From assembly GCA_026125285.1 (NCBI GenBank), contig JAHCLO010000033.1, positions 1 through 64,000 on the forward strand: DNA of 64,000 nt, given 5' to 3'. The position numbers and the translations under genes were made by a program. The stretch comes from Verrucomicrobiia bacterium (GTDB lineage: Bacteria > Verrucomicrobiota > Verrucomicrobiia > Limisphaerales > JADLHS01). Positions 1 to 12,200 of the stretch are shown piece after piece. Each line of letters opens with the position of its first letter. Position 1 is the stretch's first letter. The notes under the pieces are model-generated. The model was not told the origin of the DNA and ran no database searches. It saw only the letters and a list, made by a program, of their open reading frames with translations.

Positions 1-241
1 GGCTGCCGCGTTACGTATCTGCCGGTGAACCGCGACGGGTTGCTCAAGCTGGCGGATTTGGAAAATGCCATCACAGACGACACCGCCGTCGTGTCGTTGA
101 TGTGGGCGAACAATGAAACTGGTGTGTTGTTTCCGGTGCGGGAAATTGCGGAACTTTGCCGGAGCCGGGGCGTCCTCTTTCACTGCGACGCGGTACAGGC
201 TGCGGGCAAGGTGGAGATTGACGTTCGCCAGGTGCCGGCCG
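1..241 (+). pseudogene. Cysteine desulfurase (NifS/IscS/DndA-like), internal fragment
   Basis: The frame is open from the window edge and encodes about 80 residues typical of the PLP-binding middle of class V cysteine desulfurases. WANNETG is the hallmark motif, and HCDAVQAAGK carries the Asp that contacts the PLP pyridine nitrogen. The family should continue with a Ser-x-His-Lys segment holding the PLP lysine. Homology instead stops after VRQVPAD at about 243, and the following residues are the antisense of another gene. The N-terminus lies outside the window. Next to a DndC homologue the best guess is the sulfur donor DndA, but an ordinary IscS/NifS cannot be excluded from this fragment. 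It lacks the catalytic Lys and Cys regions, so it cannot be active as it stands. Confidence 0.8.
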
Positions 242-594
242 ATTGCCGAACCGATCTGCGTGAGTTCGAGCGGATACGAACGGTCGCCTTCAATGACCGT
301 GCCCAAAAAGTAAGTCTTGATCGAGCCGTCGCAAAAATACCTGAAGACGTGTTTCTCACCGCGAAACACCGGCGGAGTCTTGCGGTAGAGGTCGTGCCAG
401 TCCGGTGCTGGCGTCTCGGCAAAATCCTGAAAGCCCTCTTGCGCCTCCGTCTTCGAGCCGAAGAAACGGTCGTCAGCTTCCTCCACGTCCGGCCTCGCCA
501 TGTCCTCAAACGCGCCGCCCGTCGCCGGCAGAACGCTCGCGTTCTTGCCAATCAACTCAATGGCCGGGCTGAGAAAACTAAGCGGAGAATTCAT
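242..594 (-). pseudogene. N-terminal fragment of a protein encoded directly after dndC (NurA-like?)
   Basis: An ATG at 594 overlaps the end of dndC by 17 bases, which suggests translational coupling. The roughly 117 residues read before the join contain YFCDGSIKTYFLG and then LELTQIGSAIGR. A DGS motif followed by a short strand is reminiscent of the NurA nuclease fold, but that assignment is weak. The reading stops making protein sense at about 240, where it runs into the antisense of the cysteine desulfurase fragment. The gene has therefore lost its 3' part, by inversion/deletion or by an assembly join. Low sequence complexity is not an issue here: codon use and residue composition look like a real gene up to the breakpoint. 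Confidence 0.5.
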
Positions 595-1636
595 TTTGCA
601 ATGAGTCAGTCTCGACAAGTAGGTCGTCGGGCAGGCCGAAGGCGCGGTGGTTTTCGCTGAATTCATCCACCTTCGCCAGCAGCCGGCGCAGGGTGTCGGC
701 GCGGATGCCTTTTTCGGCGGCGATTTGTTCCTGGAGTTCGCGCAGCCGGTTGGTTTCTTTCCAGTCGCTCATGATCTCGGACTCCATGCGTTCGTCGCCG
801 CTGGCAAGCAGCCCCTCGCTGGCTTTGTCGCGCTCGACGACGGTGCGGGTCCAGCGGTTTCGACACCTTACCCCGGCCCTCTCCCCGGTCGAGGCGGAGA
901 GGGAGAACGGGCCGCAACTGGGCGTGCTGGTGTCAATCTGGATGGGACATTCGCCATTGGCGGCGCTGGCGTAAAGCTTGTAGAGCGGACGGTTGTCGCC
1001 GCCCCACGGATTCGGTTTCTGGAGCAGGTAAGCCCAGACTTTCTCGGTGGTAAGGAATTCGATGGGATTGGAAACCCAGACGCGCGGCAGATCGGGATGG
1101 CGGTTGAGGCCATTGCGGGTTTCGCGTCCGGCCATGGTCTCGGCGCGGGTGGAGCTTTCAGCGCGGCGGGCGCCGAGGTGCAGCACGGCCTCACTCCAGC
1201 GTCCGTTGCTCATGCGCTTCTGGACGAAGCTGGTGACCGGATCAATTTTGAGGCGTTGCGTACACCAGCGGAAGATACGGTTGGGCGGCGGGTAGCCGCG
1301 CCCAATGATGTTGACCCAGAAGGATTGTTCGGGCGGCGGTTTGAGCAGGTGGGCATCAATGTTCAGATTGTTCTGCTCGGAGCAGCGGCGCATCCGGTCG
1401 AGGACACTCTCAACGCCTTCAGCAATCGCCGGAATCTCCACGCGAGTATCGGTACAAAGGACGGTGACGGGTTTGGTGCGTTGTTCCGGGGGAATGGACA
1501 TGACGGCATCAAACACGAGCGCGGCGACGAGGGTGCTGTCTTTCCCGCCACTGAACCCAACCAGCCAGGGACGCGGGTCGTCCACGTAGAGTTTTTGCAG
1601 AGCATTACTGATGTCCTGGTAAGTCGCAGCGGCCAT
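578..1636 (-). CDS. dndC: DndC-like DNA phosphorothioation sulfurtransferase, probably inactivated
   Basis: This is a PAPS-reductase-fold ATP pyrophosphatase. SGGKDST near residue 30 is the PP-loop, FRWCTQRLKI carries the first Fe-S cysteine, and TSTPSCG the second. In DndC proteins the latter is normally followed within a few residues by a RFGCWTC-type segment with the other two cluster cysteines. Here that segment is replaced by about 20 residues encoded by a palindromic repeat (877-903), and the following residues read RWTRTVVERD, with Arg where Cys is expected. The frame stays open to the stop. The ATG at 1636 was chosen because homology begins there; an upstream in-frame start at 1696 adds 20 unlikely residues. 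The protein is 352 residues, at the short end for the family. The fold is certain, DndC identity likely, and activity doubtful because half of the [4Fe-4S] ligands are missing. Confidence 0.8.
   Translation of the reverse strand: MAAATYQDISNALQKLYVDDPRPWLVGFSGGKDSTLVAALVFDAVMSIPPEQRTKPVTVLCTDTRVEIPAIAEGVESVLDRMRRCSEQNNLNIDAHLLKPPPEQSFWVNIIGRGYPPPNRIFRWCTQRLKIDPVTSFVQKRMSNGRWSEAVLHLGARRAESSTRAETMAGRETRNGLNRHPDLPRVWVSNPIEFLTTEKVWAYLLQKPNPWGGDNRPLYKLYASAANGECPIQIDTSTPSCGPFSLSASTGERAGVRCRNRWTRTVVERDKASEGLLASGDERMESEIMSDWKETNRLRELQEQIAAEKGIRADTLRRLLAKVDEFSENHRAFGLPDDLLVETDSLQNEFSA
877..903. repeat. Palindromic repeat inserted in frame in dndC
   Basis: Arms CCCTCTCC (877-884) and GGAGAGGG (896-903) flank an 11-base loop. 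The wider unit, about 866-908, has the look of the 'CCC TCTCCCC ... GGAGAGGG' intergenic palindromes common in this group of bacteria. It sits inside the dndC reading frame without breaking it and replaces the second half of the Fe-S ligand motif. Confidence 0.75.
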
Positions 1637-1695
1637 TGGCAGGCGAAATCGTAGTCCGCCAACAATTGAAGGCAATGGCAAAAGCCGGTCAAACA

Positions 1696-1720
1696 AAAGC
1701 CCGCGAGTTTCTCGCGGGCT
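1696..1720 (-). terminator. Rho-independent terminator of the rpsL-rpsG-fusA operon
   Basis: The stem GCCCGCGAG/CTCGCGGGC (1700-1708 and 1712-1720) has a 3-base loop. On the minus strand it is followed by TTTTG. It lies 24 bases past the fusA stop. Confidence 0.85.
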
Positions 1721-1743
1721 TGGAAACGGAGTCGTAGCCGCGA

Positions 1744-3927
1744 TCAGGATCGCGCCGCCGGCTTGCTCTTCGCGGTATCCAGAATTTTCTCGGCGATGCT
1801 GTTGGGCACCTGCTCGAAGGTCAGCGGCTCCATGGAGTAGGAGGCGCGGCCTTTCGAGAGCGAGCGGATGGCCGTGGCGTATCCGAACAACTCGGCCAGC
1901 GGGACCTGCGCGTTCAACACCGTCTGGCCCTGCTTGGCTTCGATGCCATTGATGATGCCGCGGCGGCGGTTGATGTCACCCAGCAGATCGCCCTGGTACT
2001 CGTCCGGGGTCGTGACTTCCACTTTCATGATGGGCTCCAGCAGAATCGGGCCGGCTTTCTTGAAGGCGTCCTTCAACGCGAAGATACCCGCCATCTTGAA
2101 GGCGAGTTCGTTGGAATCCACTTCGTGGAAGGAGCCGTCCACCACTTGGGCCTTGAGGTCAATAACCTGGTAGCCGGCATACACGCCGCCCTTGATGGCT
2201 TCTTCAATGCCGTCAATGACCGCCGGGATGTATTCCTTGGGAATGGTACCGCCAACGATCTTGTTTTCGATTTCGATGCCCTTGCCCTTTTCGTTCGGCT
2301 GAATCTGAATGCAGGCGTGGCCGTATTGGCCGCGACCGCCCGATTGGCGGATGAATTTGCCTTCGCCGTCCGCCGCTTTGGTGATGGTTTCGCGGTAGGC
2401 GATCTGGGGCGCGCCGGCCGAGGCTTCCACTTTGAATTCGCGAAACAAACGGTCGCGGATGATTTCGAGGTGCAATTCGCCCATGCCGGCGATGATGAGC
2501 TGGCCGGTCTCCTCGTTGGTGAAGCAACGGAAGGTCGGGTCTTCCTCCGCGAGCCGCTGCAAACCTTCAGACATCTTGTCGCGGTCCGCCTTGGTCTTTG
2601 GCTCGACGGCCATGCTGATGACCGGCTCGGGGAAGGTTGGCGGTTCGAGCGTCACGTCAAAATCTTCATCGCACAGGGTGTCACCGGTGGTGATGTTGCG
2701 TAATCCCACCAGCGCGGCAATGTCGCCGGCGAACACCTGGTCAATGTCCTTGCGTTCGCCGCCTTGAATGACCATGAGCCGGCTGACGCGTTCCCGTTTG
2801 CGAGTGCGCGGGTTGTAGATCGTATCGCCCTTTTTGAGCTGGCCGGAATAAACCCGGAAGAACACCAGCTTGCCGGCATAGGGATCGGTCCACAGCTTAA
2901 AGGCGAGCGAGCAGAACTTGCCGTGATCGTCGGTTTCCACGGTGACGACATTGTCCGTGCCCGGCTCGAGACCTTGGGCGGGGGGAACGTCCAGCGGCCC
3001 CGGGAGGTAATCTATTACGGAGTCAATCAGCGGCTGCACGCCCTTCTTCTTGAAGGCCGAGCCGCAAAGCACGGGAATCAATTCAATCTTGCAGGTAAGC
3101 CGCCGGATGGCCGCTTTAAGCACCGCCGGTTCAATCGGTTTCTCCTCGATCACCAGTTCCGCGATGGTGTCGTCCTTGTTCGATACCGCGTCAATCAACT
3201 CGGCCAGCGCCGCCCGGGCGCGCTCTTTATGATCGTCGGGAATTTCGCAAATCTCATACTTGAGACCTTCGGCGGCCACGTCGCCCGGCCCCCAGACGAT
3301 GGCCTTCTGGTTGACGAGGTCAATGACACCCTCGAACTTGTCCTCCGCGCCGATCGGGAGGTAAATGGGGAAGGCATAAGCCCCGAGTTTCTTGCGCATG
3401 TCGTTGAGCGCGTTCTCGAAGTTGGCGCCCGTACGGTCCATCTTGTTGACGAACGCAATACGGGGAACCTTGTATTTGGTGGCCTGACGCCAGACGGTTT
3501 CGGATTGCGGCTGCACACCGGCGACGCCGCAGAACACGGCGACCGCGCCGTCGAGCACGCGCATGGAACGTTCGACTTCAGCGGTGAAGTCCACGTGTCC
3601 GGGAGTGTCAATGATGTTCACCCGGTGTGACACCCCGGCAAAGGACTTGTAAAGCCCCTCCTCCTTTTTTTGGGTCCAGAAGCAGGTCACCGCCGCCGAG
3701 GTGATGGTGATCCCGCGTTCGCGCTCCTGCTCCATCCAGTCGGTGACCGTGTTGCCATCGTCCACGTCGCCGATCTTGTGGATCAGGCCCGTGTAAAAGA
3801 GAATGCGCTCGGTCGTGGTGGTCTTGCCGGCGTCAATGTGCGCGGCAATACCGATGTTGCGCGTGCGCTCCAAGGTGTATTCACGATGGGACGCGTTCAC
3901 CGATTTGGGTTTTTCGTTGTCTGCCAC
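1744..3927 (-). CDS. fusA: Elongation factor G
   Basis: The translocation GTPase EF-G carries AAHIDAGKTTTTERILFYTG (P-loop), DTPGHVDFTAEV (G3) and NKMDRTGANF (G4), and continues through the C-terminal domains typical of the family. A GTG start at 3927 is preferred. It gives VADNEKPKSV at the N-terminus and has AGAAGG about 8 bases upstream, while the in-frame start at 3990 would add 21 residues of non-family sequence. The product is 727 residues, slightly longer than usual. The excess comes partly from an insertion of about 14 residues (around QKKEEGLYKSF) just before the G3 motif. It is the last gene of the str-type operon rpsL-rpsG-fusA and is followed by a terminator. Cytosolic. Confidence 0.97.
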   Translation of the reverse strand: MADNEKPKSVNASHREYTLERTRNIGIAAHIDAGKTTTTERILFYTGLIHKIGDVDDGNTVTDWMEQERERGITITSAAVTCFWTQKKEEGLYKSFAGVSHRVNIIDTPGHVDFTAEVERSMRVLDGAVAVFCGVAGVQPQSETVWRQATKYKVPRIAFVNKMDRTGANFENALNDMRKKLGAYAFPIYLPIGAEDKFEGVIDLVNQKAIVWGPGDVAAEGLKYEICEIPDDHKERARAALAELIDAVSNKDDTIAELVIEEKPIEPAVLKAAIRRLTCKIELIPVLCGSAFKKKGVQPLIDSVIDYLPGPLDVPPAQGLEPGTDNVVTVETDDHGKFCSLAFKLWTDPYAGKLVFFRVYSGQLKKGDTIYNPRTRKRERVSRLMVIQGGERKDIDQVFAGDIAALVGLRNITTGDTLCDEDFDVTLEPPTFPEPVISMAVEPKTKADRDKMSEGLQRLAEEDPTFRCFTNEETGQLIIAGMGELHLEIIRDRLFREFKVEASAGAPQIAYRETITKAADGEGKFIRQSGGRGQYGHACIQIQPNEKGKGIEIENKIVGGTIPKEYIPAVIDGIEEAIKGGVYAGYQVIDLKAQVVDGSFHEVDSNELAFKMAGIFALKDAFKKAGPILLEPIMKVEVTTPDEYQGDLLGDINRRRGIINGIEAKQGQTVLNAQVPLAELFGYATAIRSLSKGRASYSMEPLTFEQVPNSIAEKILDTAKSKPAARS

Positions 3928-3999
3928 AGGTTGCCTTCTAATTGGAGGAATGGAAACGCCCCGAGGTTGCAAGCATCGGGGCGCGATCAAAAACTGCGA

Positions 4000-4473
4000 C
4001 TACCAGCGGAAATGCGCGAAGGCTTTGTTGGCCTGGGCCATCTTATGCACGTCGTCACGCTTGCGGATGGCGTTCCCTTGACCCTGGTAGGCTTCCAGGA
4101 TTTCCGCCGCCAATGCCTCGTTCATGGGAATGCCTTTCCGGGCATCCGCAAAGTTTACTATCCACCGCAGCGCCAGCGCGGCCTGCCGATCGGCGGAAAC
4201 CTCCAGCGGGACCTGGTAAGTTGCTCCACCCACCCGCCGGGCCTTCGTTTCGATGCGCGGCTTGGCGTTATCCACGGCCCGCTGCAAAATGTCGAGCGGG
4301 TTGGTCGCCGGGTTCTTCTCTACAATCCGGTCGAAGGCACTGTAAACGATGCGTTGGGCGGTGCTCTTCTTGCCGGAAGTCATCACCGTGTTAACCAGGC
4401 GGGAGACTAAAACGTTGGAGAACTTTCCGTCTTTGGGCACCGGGCGTCGGGTGGCTTGTCGTCTGCGAGACAT
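4000..4473 (-). CDS. rpsG: 30S ribosomal protein S7
   Basis: The 157 residues start MSRRRQATRRPV and end KAFAHFRW, standard for S7, the 16S 3'-domain primary binder that nucleates the small-subunit head. The family motifs RRVGGATYQVP and ALRWIV are present. An earlier in-frame start at 4509 would add 12 residues overlapping rpsL and is rejected, because S7 begins at the chosen Met. It lies 32 bases downstream of rpsL and 72 bases upstream of the fusA start. Confidence 0.97.
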   Translation of the reverse strand: MSRRRQATRRPVPKDGKFSNVLVSRLVNTVMTSGKKSTAQRIVYSAFDRIVEKNPATNPLDILQRAVDNAKPRIETKARRVGGATYQVPLEVSADRQAALALRWIVNFADARKGIPMNEALAAEILEAYQGQGNAIRKRDDVHKMAQANKAFAHFRW

Positions 4474-4505
4474 GATATCGTTGAATCCTTTTTGGGTTAT
4501 AACAA

Positions 4506-4895
4506 TCAACCGGCTGGCTTCACGACCTTGGGCCGTTTGACGCCGTATTTGGACCGGCTCACGCGGCGCTTTTCCACGCCCGCGGCGTCCAGCGTGCCGC
4601 GTACAATGTGATAACGCACACCGGGCAAATCTTTCACGCGCCCCCCCCGCACCAGGACGATTGAGTGTTCCTGGAGATTGTGGCCCTCGTCCGGGATGTA
4701 AGCAATGACCTCATGACCATTGGTCAAGCGCACCTTGGCCACCTTGCGCATCGCCGAGTTGGGCTTCTTGGGCGTGCGCGTCATCACCTGAATGCAAACG
4801 CCGCGACGGAACGGCGAATTCTCCAAGGCTGGCGACTTGGACTTGTATTTGATCTTCTGACGGCCCTTGCGGACCAATTGATTGATAGTCGGCAT
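4506..4895 (-). CDS. rpsL: 30S ribosomal protein S12
   Basis: The 129 residues start MPTINQLVRKGR. The decoding-centre loops TPKKPNSA and GGRVKDLPGVRYH keep the lysines where substitutions give streptomycin resistance, so the sequence predicts a sensitive ribosome. First gene of rpsL-rpsG-fusA. It lies 120 bases after the rpoC stop with no clear terminator between them, so readthrough from rpoBC is plausible. Confidence 0.97.
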   Translation of the reverse strand: MPTINQLVRKGRQKIKYKSKSPALENSPFRRGVCIQVMTRTPKKPNSAMRKVAKVRLTNGHEVIAYIPDEGHNLQEHSIVLVRGGRVKDLPGVRYHIVRGTLDAAGVEKRRVSRSKYGVKRPKVVKPAG

Positions 4896-5015
4896 TTGCT
4901 CTTAAAATCGCTCCCGTTGGCCCCAGCATCCCGCGCCGGGCGAATGGAGCGCGGATATTACCAAAGCAACTTTCCGTTGCAACTAGAATTTGCTCATCTG
5001 ACTCAGCGGACTTGC

Positions 5016-9155
<4,140 letters not shown>

Positions 9156-9166
9156 AATAAAGTTTC

Positions 9167-9229
9167 AAAATGACAAATGACGAAATGCAAAATGGAACTT
9201 GTCAATTGTCATTTGCCATTTGTCATTTT
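9167..9229. repeat. Palindromic repeat between rpoB and rpoC (ATTTGTCATT family)
   Basis: The outer arms AAAATGACAAATG (9167-9179) and CATTTGTCATTTT (9217-9229) match perfectly over 13 bases. The 37-base interior contains further imperfect copies of the same word in both orientations. The same family recurs at 13270-13435. In the minus-strand transcript it would fold between the rpoB and rpoC coding regions. Confidence 0.8.
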
Positions 9230-9263
9230 TGGGGGTTAAGTTCGCTAAAGTCGCCGCCCAAGG

Positions 9264-12200
9264 TTAACTGTTGCCGCCGCCCACCGCCGCCAACGCCGCG
9301 GCCGGCTCCGCCGGTTGCTCAATCGGGTTGGTATAACCCACCTTCACGTCCAGGCACAGGGACTGCATTTCCTTGACCAACACATTGAAGGATTCCGGAA
9401 TGCCCGCCTCCAGCGCATTGTCGCCCTTGACAATACTCTCGTAAATGCGCGTGCGACCCTGCACGTCGTCCGACTTGACCGTGAGTAACTCCTGCAAAGT
9501 GTAAGCCGCGCCGTAAGCCTCCATGGCCCACACCTCCATTTCGCCGAAACGCTGGCCGCCGTATTGGGCCTTGCCGCCCAACGGCTGCTGCGTCACCAGG
9601 GAGTAAGGCCCGACCGCGCGGGCATGAATTTTATCCGCCACCAGATGGCCCAACTTCATCATGTAAATGTAGCCCACCACGACTTCCTGATCGAAAGGCT
9701 CGCCGGTGCGACCGTCGAACAAGGTGGTTTTGCCATTCTCGCCCACCAACTGTCGGTCGCCGGCTTCCATCTCCCGCTCCCCCGCCTCCTCCAGATACTT
9801 GCGGATTTGCTTTTCTTTGATGCCATCAAAGACTGGTGTGGCGAACTTAAGCCCCAAGATTCTGGCCGCCCAACCCAAGTGGGTTTCGAGCACTTGCCCC
9901 ACGTTCATACGCGAAGGCACGCCCAGAGGATTCAGGGCAATGTCCACCGGAGTGCCGTCCGCCAAGAACGGCATGTCCTCCTCGGGCACAATTTTGGCCA
10001 CCACACCTTTGTTGCCGTGCCGCCCGGCCATCTTGTCGCCCACGGAAAGCTTGCGCTTCGAGGCAATATATACCTTCACCGACTTGATGACGCCGCTGTC
10101 CACACCCTCGCCGGATTCCGCGCGTTCGGTTTCCTCGTCGTACTGCATCTGCAGATCGTCGAATTTCTTCTTAAAGCTGCCGATGATTTCGTTGATCTTG
10201 TTGCGAATCGGCGAGGGATCAATCTCGATCCGATCATAAACCTCGGCCAGTTTGCGCAAGAGCGTTTTGGTAATCTTCCGATTCGCCGGAATGATGATCT
10301 CACCGGTTTCGCTGTTGACCACGTCGAGTGGAATCTTTTCTCCGAGCAGGATGTTGCTCATCGCCTCGGTCAACTGGTCGCGCAATTCGTCGGTCTTCTT
10401 CCGATGCTCCTCCTCGATCTGCTTGACGTGGCGCTTCTCCTCCGCCATCGAGGGCTTGTTGCGCTCGCTGTCTTTCTTCGAAGAAACCTTCACATCCATC
10501 ACAATGCCATAAGTGCCGGATGGCACCTTGAGCGAGGTGTCCTTTACGTCGGCAGCCTTCTCGCCGAAGATCGCGCGCAGCAACCGCTCTTCCGGGGCCA
10601 GTTCCGTCTCGCTCTTGGGCGTGATCTTGCCGACGAGAATGTCGCCGGGCTTGACTTCCGCGCCGACGCGGATGACGCCATCAGAACCGAGATTCTTCAA
10701 GGCCTCGTCTCCCAGGTTCGGAATGTCACGGGTGATTTCTTCCGGCCCGAGTTTGGTATCGCGGGCACTGACTTCAAACTCGTCAATATGGATCGAGGTA
10801 AACACATCGTCCTTGACGATGCGCTCGCTGATAAGAATCGCGTCCTCGAAGTTGTAACCGTTCCAAGGCATGAAGGCGCACAAAATATTCCGACCCAGCG
10901 CCAGTTCGCCGTCTCGCGTGCAGGGCCCGTCCGCAATGACCTGACCTTTCTTCACGGAGTCGCCTTTGTGAACCAGGATTTTCTGGTTGATGCAGGTGGC
11001 CGCGTTGGAGCGCATGAATTTGCGGATTTCATAAACCCATACCCCTTTGGCTGGGTCGTGCCGCACCTTCTTCTTCGTCTCGGGGAGCTTGCCGTCGTGT
11101 GTGATGATGATCTGGCTGCCGTTTACCGAGGCCACTTTGCCGGCTTCCTCCGCCATCACCACCGCCCGTGAGTCCCGTGCCACTCGGTCTTCCAGGCCCG
11201 TTGCCACCAAGGGGGCTTCGGTAACGAGCAAGGGCACGGCTTGCCGTTGCATGTTGCTCCCCATTAACGCCCGGTTCGCATCGTCATGCTCCAGAAACGG
11301 GATCAGCGCCGCCGCCACGGAGACGAGTTGCTTGGGTGAAACATCCATGTAGTCCACCCGCGCGGGTTCTACGTCCACAAAGTCGCTGCGGGAGCGGCAG
11401 ACGACGCGTTCGGTGGTAAAGTGGCCTTTGTCGTCTATCAGGCTGTTGGCTTGGGCGATGACGTAGGTTTCTTCGCGGTCGGCGGTGAGGTAGTCCAAGT
11501 GCGGGGTCACGCGGCCGTTTTCCACTTTGCGGTAGGGGGTTTCCAGAAAGCCAAAATCGTTGATGCGGGCAAAGGTGGCCAGGCTGGCGATGAGGCCAAT
11601 GTTCGGCCCTTCCGGCGTCTCCACGGGGCAGATGCGGCCGTAGTGGCTGGGGTGGACGTCCCGGACTTCAAAGCCGGCGCGGTCACGGGAGAGCCCGCCG
11701 GGTCCGAGGGCACTGAGGCGGCGTTTGTGGGTGAGCTCGGCCAGGGGATTGATCTGGTCCATGAATTGGCTGAGCTGGCTGCGCCCAAAGAAGTCCCGGA
11801 TGACGGCGGAGAGGGCTTTGGGGTTGATGAGTTTCTGCGGGGTCATCGCTTCCACGCCTTGGTCAAAGAGGGTCATGCGTTCTTTGACGAGGCGTTCGGT
11901 GCGGGCCAGACCCACGCGGCATTGGTTGGCAAGGAGTTCGCCGACCGTGCGGACGCGGCGGCTGCCGAGGTGGTCAATATCGTCCAGGCTGCCTTCGCCG
12001 CGTTTGAGGCGCAGCAGGTATTTGGTGGCGGCAACCAGGTCTTCTTTGGTGAGGGTGCGGGCGTCGTCTTTTTGTTTGAGTCCGATCTTTTGGTTGATCT
12101 TGTAGCGGCCCACACGACCCAAATCATACCGCTTCGGATCGAAAAATAGGCGCTTGATCAACGCCTTCGCATTGGCCGCCGTCGGCGGATCCCCAGGGCG

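Noticed and set aside
4506..4895. Streptomycin or rifampicin resistance mutations in rpsL or rpoB
   Set aside because: The usual sites (Lys in TPKKPNS and RVKDLPG; Asp, His, Ser of the rpoB pocket) are the sensitive types.
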